In this document: positions 53,154 through 62,252 of the stretch, in pieces | Position numbering within the stretch: the stretch's first letter is position 1 | Layout: every line of letters begins with the position of its first letter | Source: JAJEFO01 sp022819605 | Lineage (GTDB): Bacteria > Pseudomonadota > Alphaproteobacteria > Rhodobacterales > Rhodobacteraceae | Direction: 5' to 3' | DNA length: 64,000 bases | Assembly: GCA_965221545.1 (NCBI GenBank) | Contig: OZ244901.1 | Coordinates: forward strand, 558,001-622,000 | Program-made: the position numbers and the translations under genes | Notes under the pieces: model-generated | Database searches by the model: none | What the model saw: the letters and a program-made list of their open reading frames with translations, nothing else | What the model was told of the DNA's origin: nothing

Positions 53154-53176
53154 GCAGGCCAGGGACGTGGCCCTGC
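53154..53176 (-). terminator. Hairpin after the second LldD-like gene (weak)
   Basis: On the minus strand GCAGGGCCA (53176-53168) pairs with TGGCCTGC (53161-53154) with one bulged base and a 6-base loop, 17 bases after the stop of the 53193-54347 gene. There is no strong T-run. It may separate that gene from pyc. Confidence 0.35.
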
Positions 53177-53192
53177 AAAACGTGCGGGGCGT

Positions 53193-54347
53193 TCAAGTGC
53201 CTGGAATCGAGGACGGGATCACGCGAGCGGCAAGTTCGGAGAGTCGCTGTGCACCCATCTGGCCCATGTTCGCCATCATGTCGTCCGACAAGACATGAAT
53301 CAGGTGCGGCGGCCCTTTCCTGCCGAGCGCCCCGACCGCGTAGTGGAACGCGCGGCCCAGCATGACGAAGTCTGCTCCGAGGGCGAGGGCGCGAAGGATG
53401 TCGAGGCCGCCCATGATGCCGCTGTCGAATGCAATCGGCGTCTCCGGGACGGCGTCTCGGATTGCGGGCAGACATTCGATCGAGGAAGGACCGGCGTCGA
53501 ACTGTCGTCCCGAGTGGTTCGAGACCCAAATGCCGTCAACGCCCATTTCGACAAGGCGTTTCGCATCCTCGGGTTTCTGGATGCCCTTGACGAGAAACGG
53601 GCCGTCCCAAAGCTCGCGAATCTCCGTGATGTCCTGCCAGCCCGGTTCGCCCCTGATGACGTGTCCGGCATGGGCGACCGAATTGAAGTCGTCCGACTGA
53701 CCGGCGTAGTCCTCGCAGAACTTCAGGCTCGGAATGCCTTCCCGGAGCGTTCCCAACGTCCATGCGGGATGCAGCATCATCGAGAGGATCATGCCGGCAG
53801 TGACCTTGGGCGGTATCGTCAGTTCGGCGCGCCGCTGACGCTCGCGGCGGCTGTCGACCGGGACGTCCACCGTCAGGACCAGCGTGTGGAAGCCGGAATC
53901 CGTCACGCGACGCAGCATGTCGGCGCGAAAGTCCTTCCGGCTCGGCATGTACATCTGGAACCAGCCCTGGTCGCCGATGGTTGGGGTCAGGGTCTCCGGC
54001 AGCACGGTTGCGACATGCGACATGACGTAGGGAATTCCTGCTTCGGCGCAGGCGGCTGAAAGGATCTTCTCGGCCCCTGGCCACATGATGCCCGACATTC
54101 CGACGGGGGCGCATCCGAAGGGAAGGGGATAGTCGCGTCCAAGAAACCTGGTGGACAGGTCGAATTCGAACGGCCCTTCCAGGATGGCAGGCCAGAAGCG
54201 GATGTCCTGGAGCGCGGACCGATTGCGCCGGGTTTGGTCCTCGTCCCCGGTGGAACTGTCGAGATACTCGAACGCGAAGTGCGGTACGCGGCGGCGTGCG
54301 CACAGCCGAAGGTCCTTTACGGCGGGATAGTGCGTGTCGAGATTCAT
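53193..54347 (-). CDS. Alpha-hydroxy-acid oxidising FMN protein 2 (LldD/lactate 2-monooxygenase family)
   Basis: This 384-residue FMN-dependent enzyme is a distant paralogue of lldD. It keeps the early Tyr in FAFEYLDSSTGDED, FGCAPVGMSGIMWPGAE, TLVLTVDVPVDSRRERQRRAE, the Lys of FLVKGIQKPEDAKRL and the catalytic His in VSNHSGRQFDAG. The FMN-phosphate loop reads FDSGIMGGLDILRALALGAD: the Arg usual at DGGxRxG is Met here. ATG 54347 (MNLDTHYPAVKDLR) was preferred to an in-frame start at 54365. It reads in the same direction as pyc, 150 bases upstream of it. The substrate is probably a 2-hydroxyacid other than lactate. Confidence 0.87.
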   Translation of the reverse strand: MNLDTHYPAVKDLRLCARRRVPHFAFEYLDSSTGDEDQTRRNRSALQDIRFWPAILEGPFEFDLSTRFLGRDYPLPFGCAPVGMSGIMWPGAEKILSAACAEAGIPYVMSHVATVLPETLTPTIGDQGWFQMYMPSRKDFRADMLRRVTDSGFHTLVLTVDVPVDSRRERQRRAELTIPPKVTAGMILSMMLHPAWTLGTLREGIPSLKFCEDYAGQSDDFNSVAHAGHVIRGEPGWQDITEIRELWDGPFLVKGIQKPEDAKRLVEMGVDGIWVSNHSGRQFDAGPSSIECLPAIRDAVPETPIAFDSGIMGGLDILRALALGADFVMLGRAFHYAVGALGRKGPPHLIHVLSDDMMANMGQMGAQRLSELAARVIPSSIPGT

Positions 54348-54607
54348 GCTTGCAATTAGGCGCAATCATTTGGAATTTGGAAGTGGATTCGTGACTTGGC
54401 AGGTAGATGTTCCCTGGTCGCGGGCGCTGCAACGTGCAGGTCGGGAGCGGGCCGACCGCCCCCGGCGAACACGTCACGATGTCTTTCTTCGCAGTCGTTG
54501 GGGGAGAGCAACCCGCTCGATGAAGGTGCATGACCAGACGCGAATTACCGCGCGAACGGATCAAGAACGTGCTTTTACTCCAAGTTCGGGCGCGTTAGAC
54601 TTGCCGA

Positions 54608-56950
54608 ATGAGCAACGCCCTAGAAAGCGAAGAGTTTCCGGACAGGATGCCACTCTCGATGCAGGCGATTGCCGCGCGAGGAACGCCTTACCTTGACGAT
54701 CTCAATCGTGCCCAGCGAGAGGCCGTGGAGATTCTTGATGGCCCGTTGCTGATGCTGGCGGGGGCCGGCACCGGCAAGACAAAGGCCTTGACGACGAGGA
54801 TTGCGCATCTTTTGAACACCGGAACGGCGCGACCGAACGAGATCCTTGCCGTCACGTTCACCAACAAGGCTGCTCGGGAGATGAAGTCGCGAGTGGCCTC
54901 GCTTCTCGGCCAGACGATTGAGGGCATGCCGTGGCTTGGCACGTTTCACTCGATCTGTGCCAGGCTGCTTCGCAGGCATGCGGAGCTCGTGGGCCTCAAG
55001 GCGAATTTCACGATTCTTGACACTGATGACCAGCTCAGGCTTCTCAAGCAGATCATCATCGCTGCAGGAATCGACGAAAAGCGCTGGCCTGCGCGCCAGT
55101 TGGCGCATCAGATTGACGGATGGAAGAACCGTGCCTGGACGCCCGGCAAGGTGCCGGCGTCGCTGGGATCGGTGTTCAACAACCAGGGCGCGGAACTCTA
55201 TGCCCAGTACCAGGAGCGGTTGAAGGCGCTGAACGCGGCGGATTTCGGCGATCTGCTGCTCCACATGCTGGAAATCTTCAAGAAACACGAAGACGTTCTC
55301 GACCAGTACCAGCGTTGGTTCCGATACATCCTTGTTGACGAATACCAGGACACGAACGTTGCCCAGCACCTCTGGCTGCGACTTCTGGCACAGGCCCACA
55401 GGCAGATCTGCTGCGTTGGAGATGACGACCAGTCGATCTACGGTTGGCGAGGCGCCGAGGTCGGCAACATCCTCAGGTTCGAAAAGGACTTTCCAGGTGC
55501 GCACGTCATTCGCCTCGAGCAAAACTACCGTTCCACGCCCCAGATACTGAACGCAGCTGGCGGCGTGATTGCCCAAAACAGGGGGCGACTTGGGAAGACG
55601 CTGTTCACCGACCGCGTTGAGGGCGAGAAGATCCGCCTGATCGGCCATTGGGACCACGAGGACGAGGCGCGCTGGATCGGCGAGGAGATCGAGGCGCAGC
55701 GGGGTGGAACAAGGGGCATGCGTCCCTTCGAGCTGGGCGAGATCGCGATCCTCGTGCGGGCGTCGTTCCAGATGCGCGCTTTCGAGGACCGGTTCCTGTC
55801 GATCGGACTTCCGTACCGTGTCGTCGGCGGTCCACGCTTCTACGAGCGTCTCGAAATCCGGGACGCGATGGCCTATTTTCGCCTTGCCGTCTCTCCAGAC
55901 GATGACCTGGCGTTTGAACGGGTCGTGAACACGCCAAAACGCGGGCTTGGTGATCGCGGGCAACAGAAAATCCAGACCTCTGCCAGGTCAAGCGGCGTGT
56001 CGCTGATCGAAGGGGCACGGACGCTTTTGGCCGAGAATGCCCTCGCCGGGAAGGGCGCAAGGGAGCTGCAGAAGCTGATTGACCTGATCGCCACGTGGCA
56101 CGCCCATGTGACCGAAGGCACCGACCACCTGGAGCTTGCCGGCCGGATTCTTGATGAATCGGGCTACACCGAGATGTGGCAGAACCACCGGACTCCCGAA
56201 GCGGAGGGAAGACTGGAAAACCTGAAGGAGCTGGTGAAGGCCCTGGATCAGTTCGAGAATCTGCAGGGCTTCCTGGAACATGTCTCGCTGGTTATGGATA
56301 ACGAATCGGACGACTCCAGCGAAAAGGTCGTGATCATGACGCTTCATGCCGCCAAGGGGCTGGAGTTCCCGGTCGTGTTCCTGCCCGGATGGGAGGACGG
56401 GCTGTTCCCCTCGCAGCGCACGATGGACGAATCCGGACAAAAAGGGCTCGAGGAAGAACGTCGGCTGGCCTATGTCGGGCTGACGCGTGCCGAGGAGCTT
56501 GCCTATGTGAGCTTCGCCGGCAACCGGATGACATACGGACAGTGGCAGTCGACGCTGCCTTCGAGGTTTATTGACGAATTGCCGGGCGAGGCGATCGAGG
56601 TGCTGACGGCGCCCGGGCTCTACGGGCGCACGCAGGCGGCGGCCTCCGACATGGCATCCAGGGCAAGTCGGGCGGATGTCTACAACTCGCCCGGATGGAA
56701 GCGCTTGCAGTCGCGTTCGGGTCGGCGGGGTCTTGGCCAGCCCCGGGAGGCGAAGAACACGATAATCGATCTTGATGCGGTTTCGGCTTTTGCCGAGGGC
56801 GAACGCGTGTTTCACACGAAGTTTGGTTATGGGGCGGTGACCGGAATTGAAGGCGACAAGCTGGAGATCGAATTCGACAAGGCAGGCAGAAAAAACGTGC
56901 TCGCGGCGTATGTCGTGACGGCGGAGGATGCGGGAGACGTGCCGTTCTGA
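54608..56950 (+). CDS. UvrD/PcrA-family ATP-dependent DNA helicase
   Basis: This 780-residue superfamily 1 helicase acts in DNA repair and replication restart. Motifs in order: LNRAQREAV (Q motif), LAGAGTGKTKAL (I), AVTFTNKAAREMKSR (Ia), LGTFHSICARLLRR, VDEYQDTN (II), VGDDDQSIYGWRGAE (III), LEQNYRSTPQIL (IV), VIMTLHAAKGLEFPVVFLPGW (V) and EERRLAYVGLTRAEELAYV (VI). A C-terminal Tudor-like domain that contacts RNA polymerase in PcrA (VFHTKFGYGAVTGIEGDKLEIEF) is present. There is no ribosome binding site before ATG 54608; Met codons slightly downstream are possible. It converges on the M29 peptidase gene. Confidence 0.95.
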   Translation: MSNALESEEFPDRMPLSMQAIAARGTPYLDDLNRAQREAVEILDGPLLMLAGAGTGKTKALTTRIAHLLNTGTARPNEILAVTFTNKAAREMKSRVASLLGQTIEGMPWLGTFHSICARLLRRHAELVGLKANFTILDTDDQLRLLKQIIIAAGIDEKRWPARQLAHQIDGWKNRAWTPGKVPASLGSVFNNQGAELYAQYQERLKALNAADFGDLLLHMLEIFKKHEDVLDQYQRWFRYILVDEYQDTNVAQHLWLRLLAQAHRQICCVGDDDQSIYGWRGAEVGNILRFEKDFPGAHVIRLEQNYRSTPQILNAAGGVIAQNRGRLGKTLFTDRVEGEKIRLIGHWDHEDEARWIGEEIEAQRGGTRGMRPFELGEIAILVRASFQMRAFEDRFLSIGLPYRVVGGPRFYERLEIRDAMAYFRLAVSPDDDLAFERVVNTPKRGLGDRGQQKIQTSARSSGVSLIEGARTLLAENALAGKGARELQKLIDLIATWHAHVTEGTDHLELAGRILDESGYTEMWQNHRTPEAEGRLENLKELVKALDQFENLQGFLEHVSLVMDNESDDSSEKVVIMTLHAAKGLEFPVVFLPGWEDGLFPSQRTMDESGQKGLEEERRLAYVGLTRAEELAYVSFAGNRMTYGQWQSTLPSRFIDELPGEAIEVLTAPGLYGRTQAAASDMASRASRADVYNSPGWKRLQSRSGRRGLGQPREAKNTIIDLDAVSAFAEGERVFHTKFGYGAVTGIEGDKLEIEFDKAGRKNVLAAYVVTAEDAGDVPF

Positions 56951-56977
56951 CATCGATGCGTTCAGTGCAGGACGTGG

Positions 56978-58222
56978 TCAGTCGGCCCAGTTGCCGTGCC
57001 GGAATACCGCGACGCGATCGCCTGTTGCCGTGATACCGTCGATATCCGTGTCCTCGGCTCCGATCATCCAGTCGACATGGACGATGCTGCTATTGCCCCC
57101 GCGCCTTGCGATCTCGTCCTCCGATGCCCCGTCGCTGTCGCGCAGGCAGTCCTTGTAGCACTGGCCAAGCGCGACATGGCAGGCTGCGTTTTCGTCGAAC
57201 AGCGTGTTGTAGAAGAGAATGCCGCTTTCCGAGATCGGGGACGCGTAGGGCACCAGCGCCACCTCACCGATGCGACACGCGCCGTCGTCGCTTTCGAGGA
57301 GCTTGCGAAAGACATTCTCGCTCTTTGACGCGTTGGCCTCGACGACGCGGCCCTCCTTGAACCGGACTTCGATGTCCTCGATGAGGGTGCCTTGGTAGGC
57401 GAGCGGCTTGGTCGCCCGGACGATGCCTTCAACCCGGTCCTTGTGGGGGACCGTGAAGACTTCCTCCGACGGAATGTTCGGGTTGCAGACAATGCCGTTC
57501 TTCGCTTCGCTTGCACCACCCATCCAGCAATGCCCGTCAGCCAGGCCAACGGTCAGGTCGGTGCCGCTGCTCTTGAAGTGCAGCGCGGCGAATTCGTGGC
57601 TGTTCAGCCAATCGCGCCGGACGGCAAGGTTCGAATTGTGCACGGCCCATGCCGCGACAGGATCGTCCTGGTCGGTGCGGGACGCGGAGAAGATCGCCTT
57701 GGCCAGTTCGGCCTGTGCCGTGTCTTCATCCAGATCCGGAAACACCAGCTTGGCCCACGCGCGCCCCGGATAAGCTGCGATCGACCAGTTGATCTCGAAG
57801 CCCGAGATCTTCTCGAGCGCCGGACGAAAGGCTTCCGCATTGGCACGCGTTGCTCGGGCGACGTTTTCCGGATCTTCCGAAGCGAGCGCCATCGGGTTCT
57901 CTGCGGCTATACCCAGCCGCGCCGTGTTGCTGCCAAAGGCGTTGGCCATGCCCTGGTAGAGCCAGTCGGGGGCTTGGCCGAAGCTTTCAGGGCGTCCAAA
58001 CCTGTATCGGGCTCGGGTGACGTCTTCGTCGCTCAGGATTGGCGTGACGAGGCCGCTGCCGCGGCGATAGGCGCATTCGGTTACGCGTCGTACAAGCGGC
58101 AGTGCCTCGGCGGAGGCCGTAATCAGGAGATTCTGGCCTTCTGCCAGGTTTACGCCTGTCGAGACGATGGTCTCGGCCAGGCGATCAAGCTGGGACGCGT
58201 CGAACGGAAGATCGTCGGGCAT
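56978..58222 (-). CDS. M29-family aminopeptidase
   Basis: This 414-residue metallopeptidase belongs to family M29 (AmpS/PepS/AmpT). Features: the start LDRLAETIVSTGVNLAEGQNLLITASAEALPL, GTDLTVGLADGHCWMGG, NIPSEEVFTVPHKDRVEGIV with metal-ligand Glu and His, RVVEANASKSENVFRKLLESDDGACRIGEVALVP, and the C-terminal NTLFDENAACHVALGQCY and SSIVHVDWMIG with the remaining His and Asp ligands. The length is usual. GGAGG nine bases upstream supports ATG 58222. It is expected to release N-terminal residues from peptides in the cytoplasm. Confidence 0.93.
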   Translation of the reverse strand: MPDDLPFDASQLDRLAETIVSTGVNLAEGQNLLITASAEALPLVRRVTECAYRRGSGLVTPILSDEDVTRARYRFGRPESFGQAPDWLYQGMANAFGSNTARLGIAAENPMALASEDPENVARATRANAEAFRPALEKISGFEINWSIAAYPGRAWAKLVFPDLDEDTAQAELAKAIFSASRTDQDDPVAAWAVHNSNLAVRRDWLNSHEFAALHFKSSGTDLTVGLADGHCWMGGASEAKNGIVCNPNIPSEEVFTVPHKDRVEGIVRATKPLAYQGTLIEDIEVRFKEGRVVEANASKSENVFRKLLESDDGACRIGEVALVPYASPISESGILFYNTLFDENAACHVALGQCYKDCLRDSDGASEDEIARRGGNSSIVHVDWMIGAEDTDIDGITATGDRVAVFRHGNWAD

Positions 58223-58380
58223 TGGGCGGAGCCTCCTCGGTGCATTGGAGCGTCATGTCACATCAACGCAGGGAGGAGAAGTCCGCGGTTGGGAAATGGC
58301 GTGGACAATGACGGATCACTCGCCCGCGCAGGGCTGTGCCTGGGTCGGTGCACGAAATTCGAAGATTGCCAGAAAGTGGA

Positions 58381-58719
58381 TCAGGCCGCGCGCTTGGCCT
58401 CTTCGGCCGCGGCAAGCTCTGCAGCGTGCCGACGCTCGCTCTCCTCGCGGCTGAGTGCCACGGAAGTACGGACGCCGTTGCCCACGAAAGCCATTAGGCC
58501 CTTCACGACTCGCTCGTTCGGGTCAATGCCGGCGCAGGTCAGAACCTCGCGCCCATCGCGCGACCGGGCCCAGCGAGCGATCTGCTCGGGGCCGTTTCCA
58601 TATTTTTTGTCATCGGCAATGGCGTCATCAAGCGCGGCAAGCACCACGGCTGCAAAGAGCTTCCGTGCGCGATTGCCCTGTTCATTGTTGAATGCAGTGC
58701 CGTCCACAAAATCTACCAT
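58381..58719 (-). CDS. DUF6280-like small conserved protein
   Basis: This 112-residue protein, beginning MVDFVDGTAFNNEQGNRARKLFAAVVLAALDDAI, matches a small protein family that I associate with Rhodobacterales (DUF6280). It has an N-terminal helix rich in Ala, a middle segment ARWARSRDGREVLTCAGIDPNERVVKGLMAF and a charged coiled C-terminal helix (SREESERRHAAELAAAEEAKRA). The function is unknown. AAGGA seven bases upstream supports the ATG. It is divergent from efp. Confidence 0.8.
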   Translation of the reverse strand: MVDFVDGTAFNNEQGNRARKLFAAVVLAALDDAIADDKKYGNGPEQIARWARSRDGREVLTCAGIDPNERVVKGLMAFVGNGVRTSVALSREESERRHAAELAAAEEAKRAA

Positions 58720-58812
58720 ATTTAGTCCTTCGGTCCTTTTCCTCGCAAGTGATTGGCATGACGTCCCTTATGCAGGTATTGGCATCACTTTTGCTATTCT
58801 TTTTCGGAATAT

Positions 58813-58837
58813 CTGCTATGCGCTAGGCGCATAGCAG
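58813..58837. promoter_or_regulatory. Perfect 11-bp inverted repeat between DUF6280 and efp
   Basis: CTGCTATGCGC (58813-58823) and GCGCATAGCAG (58827-58837) are perfectly inverted around a TAG loop, about 97 bases before the efp start. No T-run follows on either strand, so an operator or 5' leader hairpin is more likely than a terminator. Confidence 0.5.
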
Positions 58838-58933
58838 TCTCGGATTTCGCTGATGCCATCCATGTTGCAGTTGAGCATTTGGTCAAATATAGGGCAGGCA
58901 CATCTTGAATCAACAAATCATCGGGTTTGTCGC

Positions 58934-59497
58934 ATGCCAAGGATCAACGGAAACGAGATTCGGCCCGGCAACGTGCTGGAACACAACGACGGCCTCTGGG
59001 TCGCGGTGAAGGCCGAGCATGTCAAGCCCGGTAAGGGCGGCGCGTTCGCTCAGGTGGAACTCAGGAACCTTCGAAACGGCTCCAAGCTGAACGAGAGATT
59101 CCGCTCTGCCGACAAGGTCGAGCGCGTTCGGCTGGAGCAGAGGGACCAGCAGTTCCTGTACGAAAGCGACGGCATGCTTGTCTTCATGGACAGCGAGACC
59201 TTCGAACAGACCGAACTTCCTGCAGACATCCTCGGCGAGCGCCGACCGTTTCTGCAGGACGGCATGACGATTCAGGTCGAGTACTACGAGGCTGAGGCCT
59301 TGAACGCGTCACTGCCGCAGAAGGTGACGTGCACGGTCAGCGAAACCGAGCCTGTTGTGAAGGGCCAGACGGCGGCGAACAGTTTCAAGCCGGCGCTCCT
59401 CGACAATGGCATTCGCATCACCGTTCCGCCCTTCGTTGGCGAAGGCGAGAAGGTCGTGGTGAACACCGAAACCATGGAATACGCCGAACGGGCATAG
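58934..59497 (+). CDS. efp: Elongation factor P
   Basis: This 187-residue translation factor rescues ribosomes stalled at polyproline stretches. It has the KOW-like N-terminal domain with the tip loop HVKPGKGGAF carrying Lys34, the residue that is modified in many bacteria, then two OB domains (QQFLYESDGMLVFMDSETFEQTELP and VKGQTAANSFKPALLDNG) and the closing PPFVGEGEKVVVNTETMEY signature. The length is exact for the family. ATG 58934 lacks a clear Shine-Dalgarno sequence. No gene for the Lys modification enzymes is in the window. Confidence 0.97.
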   Translation: MPRINGNEIRPGNVLEHNDGLWVAVKAEHVKPGKGGAFAQVELRNLRNGSKLNERFRSADKVERVRLEQRDQQFLYESDGMLVFMDSETFEQTELPADILGERRPFLQDGMTIQVEYYEAEALNASLPQKVTCTVSETEPVVKGQTAANSFKPALLDNGIRITVPPFVGEGEKVVVNTETMEYAERA

Positions 59498-59719
59498 GTG
59501 CGGGCAGCATCACATTTTCCGGATCGCCGCCGCACGGGCGCTAACTCGATCGGATTGGATGCCGGGGCGACGTGACCTCCGTGACTCACCTGCGATTCCT
59601 GCCATTCGTCTCCTGCGCGACGAAGGTCTGCTCAGAGCCAATTCTACCGGATTCTGCAGTTTGACCGAATGGCTGGTTTCGCCGTTCGGGTCGAAATTGT
59701 GCTGAGGTAGTCACATCAA

Positions 59720-60118
59720 CTATTGGGCAGCGTCCATCATCTGGATCAACTGAATGAGGTTCCCGCAGGTGTCGTCGAAGACCGCCGTGCGGACAGGCCC
59801 TGCATCCATCGGCTCAACAGTAAACTCTACTCCCAGATCGCCCAACCTTTTTCGCTCCGCATCAAGGTCTTGCACCAGAAAAGAGTGTGCAGGGATGCCA
59901 TCGGAGACCAGTGCTTCCTTGTAGGGTTTCACGGCAGGATGGTCGCTTGGCTCAAGCAGTAGTTCCGTTCCCTCAGGGTCTTCACTCGACACGACTGTCA
60001 GCCAACGGTTTTCACCTAGAGGAATATTGTTCTTTACCTTGAATCCGAGGACATCAGTGTAGAAATTCTCTGCTTTGTCCTGGTCTTCGACAAAGACGTT
60101 TGTCACGTAAATCCTCAT
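59720..60118 (-). CDS. VOC (glyoxalase/bleomycin-resistance fold) family protein
   Basis: This 132-residue protein shows the paired beta-alpha-beta units of the VOC fold: VTNVFVEDQDKAENFYTDVLGFKV, RWLTVVSSEDPEGTELLLEPSD, then HSFLVQDLDAERKRLGDLGVEFTVEP and TAVFDDTCGNLIQLIQ. Metal ligands would be a Glu in ELLLEP and residues near HSF and NLIQL, but substrate and activity cannot be told. ATG 60118 has GGAAAG close upstream; an in-frame ATG at 60154 is possible. The gene stands alone. Confidence 0.85.
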   Translation of the reverse strand: MRIYVTNVFVEDQDKAENFYTDVLGFKVKNNIPLGENRWLTVVSSEDPEGTELLLEPSDHPAVKPYKEALVSDGIPAHSFLVQDLDAERKRLGDLGVEFTVEPMDAGPVRTAVFDDTCGNLIQLIQMMDAAQ

Positions 60119-60385
60119 GTCTTCTTTCCGTTCTGTTTGAACTTCATGAGCCATGATGCAGCATCAATGCGATCTTCGCTCGCGCTTCAAAACGCCCACA
60201 TCGGGCAAATCCGCGACCCCGGCAGAAGCCGCACAGGCTGAAGTTGACCGAAACGAGAACCCGCAAGGGCCATAAGGCTTCGCCAGCCGCAAAACGGATT
60301 GCGCATCTGCGACTTTCTGGCTGCGTTCGGAATGCAATTGACAATGGCGTTGCGATGGCGTTGGCGGCGTGGCTCATGTATGCGG

Positions 60386-61132
60386 TCATTTTGCTCCATG
60401 AATCTTGGAGACTTGCGATGCGATTTTCATCACGTGTCCCGAGGTGGCGTTTTCGGTGTCCTCGGTGAAACGTGAAGCTGGCGTGGCGACCGCAATTGCG
60501 CCTACGGCTTCGCCGCGAAAGCCCATGATCGCCGCTGCGATGCCAACCACGTCGCTTTCATATGTGCCCGACGCCTTGGCATAACCCGTCTTCTGCACCT
60601 TCTCGATCTGCCTAAGCAACTTGTTGCGTTCCATCTCGGTGTTGGTCGTAAAGCGGAGCAACTTCCCGCTCAAGACTTCGTCAACCCGCGCATCCGGCGA
60701 GGCAGACAGAAATGCCAGTCCGGACGCTGTTGCATGAAACGGCAAGGCTTCCGCGGGATCGATGTAAACCCGGGTGCCCTTGATCTTTGTTTCGACGATC
60801 CCGGTTGTCATCAACCTGTCGCCAACGAGCATGCTTGAATGTGCCGTTTCGCCGGTGGCCTCTGTGAGGTCATGCAGGGCTCGCGTCACCTCGCCTGCCA
60901 CTGGATGAGTAAGATTTCGCAGCATCGACAGCCGCGTCAGAGATGGCCCGAGATAGTAGGACTTGTCCTTCAGCGACTGTTCCAGGATGCCATGCCGAGC
61001 AAGGTCAGATACGTAGCGCTGTATATTCGATTTGTCCCAGCCGAGCTGCCGGGCAATTTCAGACAAGCCCAGGTTAGGGGCGCTCTCTGAAAATAGATTC
61101 AGCACACTCAGTGCTTTATCCACAGTGCTCAC
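60386..61132 (-). CDS. IclR-family transcriptional regulator
   Basis: This 248-residue regulator has an N-terminal winged helix-turn-helix (STVDKALSVLNLFSESAPNLGLSEIARQLGWDKSNIQRYVSDL) and a C-terminal IclR effector domain (GETAHSSMLVGDRLMTTGIVE, PFHATASGLAFLSA, SGTYESDVVGIAAAI, GAIAVATPASRFTE). The start was chosen as GTG 61132, with GGGAG seven bases upstream; the longer frame to 61210 runs into the promoter region. It is divergent from the tctC-type gene and probably controls that transporter in response to its aromatic or carboxylate substrate. Confidence 0.9.
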   Translation of the reverse strand: MSTVDKALSVLNLFSESAPNLGLSEIARQLGWDKSNIQRYVSDLARHGILEQSLKDKSYYLGPSLTRLSMLRNLTHPVAGEVTRALHDLTEATGETAHSSMLVGDRLMTTGIVETKIKGTRVYIDPAEALPFHATASGLAFLSASPDARVDEVLSGKLLRFTTNTEMERNKLLRQIEKVQKTGYAKASGTYESDVVGIAAAIMGFRGEAVGAIAVATPASRFTEDTENATSGHVMKIASQVSKIHGAK

Positions 61133-61236
61133 ATTTTTTCTCCCGGACAGGACGCGAAATTGTTGACTCGCGGACACATAAAATAGATCATTATCGCACC
61201 AGCGTGTCAAATATCGATCAATTCAGGGAGGAAATG

Positions 61237-62172
61237 ATGAAACACACGATTGCGTCCATTGCTGCTGCGGTGGCTGTTTTGAGCGGCGGAGCAGCACTCG
61301 CGGAATACCCGGAGAAGCCCGTGAGCTTCATCGTGCCTTGGCCGCCGGGTGACTTGGAAGACGTTCTAACCCGCATGATCGCCGAGGATTTCCAGGAGGA
61401 GTACGGCGTGGCGGCCGCGGTCGTGAACAAGCCCGGCGGCGGCGGTGGACCTTTCCCCGGCGCGATCGAGGTGGCGACTGCCCCTGCCGATGGCTACACG
61501 ATCGGATCTTTCGTGATCGGTGTGCCGTTACTTGGCCACGAAATCGGCATTCCCGAACTCACCCCGGCAAAATTCGATCCGCTTGGCATCTTCGTGACCT
61601 ACCCGTTCGTTATCGTCGCTGGCGGCAATGCCCCATATGACACGATCGAGGAAATGGCCGAACACGCAAAATCCAACGAGTTGGCGCTTGGGCATTTTGG
61701 AGCGAACCTGATTCCGACCCAGGTCACCATGGCTTACGCCAAGGCTGCCGGGTTCGAGTGGGGCGCCGAGGCCGCATACCCCATGCTTGACTGCAATACT
61801 CTGGCTTCGGGTGACGCCGATGTCATCAATACGACGCTGCAACTGGTGCTGCCGTGCCTGGACAACATCAAGGTTCTGGCGTCGGTGACCGGGGACCGAA
61901 TTCCGATCACTCCGGATGCGCCAACGATGGGTGAACTTGTTCCGGAATTGAATATCGCCCTGTGGAACGGTCTGTTTGTGCACAAGGACACGCCGCAAGA
62001 CGTGCGTGACAAGATAATCGCGGTTGCCGAGAAGACGGTGATGAGCGAGCGTGCCCAAAAGCTGGCAAGCGAGACAGGTGCCGGCGTGTACTGGGTGGGC
62101 GCAGCGGCGGCGGCCGAGCAAATTCAGTCGGACATGCAGACGACGGCTACGATCAAGTCGATGCTGGAATAG
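61237..62172 (+). CDS. tctC: Tripartite tricarboxylate transporter substrate-binding protein (TctC/Bug type)
   Basis: This 311-residue periplasmic protein has a signal peptide (KHTIASIAAAVAVLSGGAALA) and the TctC/Bug start YPEKPVSFIVPWPPGD. The usual motif IVPFAPGGxxD is changed to PWPPGDLED, and VVNKPGGGGGPFPGAIEVATAPADGYTIG is typical. AGGGAGGA at 61225-61232 best serves ATG 61237, with ATG 61234 as alternative. It captures a carboxylate for TctAB. A long hairpin follows its stop. Confidence 0.9.
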   Translation: MKHTIASIAAAVAVLSGGAALAEYPEKPVSFIVPWPPGDLEDVLTRMIAEDFQEEYGVAAAVVNKPGGGGGPFPGAIEVATAPADGYTIGSFVIGVPLLGHEIGIPELTPAKFDPLGIFVTYPFVIVAGGNAPYDTIEEMAEHAKSNELALGHFGANLIPTQVTMAYAKAAGFEWGAEAAYPMLDCNTLASGDADVINTTLQLVLPCLDNIKVLASVTGDRIPITPDAPTMGELVPELNIALWNGLFVHKDTPQDVRDKIIAVAEKTVMSERAQKLASETGAGVYWVGAAAAAEQIQSDMQTTATIKSMLE

Positions 62173-62190
62173 CCGTTGGCTGACCCCAAG

Positions 62191-62216
62191 GGGCTGGCGC
62201 GATCATGCGCCAGCCC
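62191..62216 (+). promoter_or_regulatory. Hairpin between tctC and tctB
   Basis: GGGCTGGCGC (62191-62200) pairs perfectly with GCGCCAGCCC (62207-62216) around a GATCAT loop, 18 bases after the tctC stop. It lacks a strong T-run. An ATG at 62205 lies within the loop, which argues against that codon as the tctB start. Confidence 0.65.
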
Positions 62217-62252
62217 TTCAATGGCACCTTAGCCGGTTCTCTGGATGCGCAC

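Noticed and set aside
61163..61194. Promoter candidate (TTGACT at 61163) upstream of tctC
   Set aside because: No acceptable -10 box at 16-18 bases; too weak to list as a feature.
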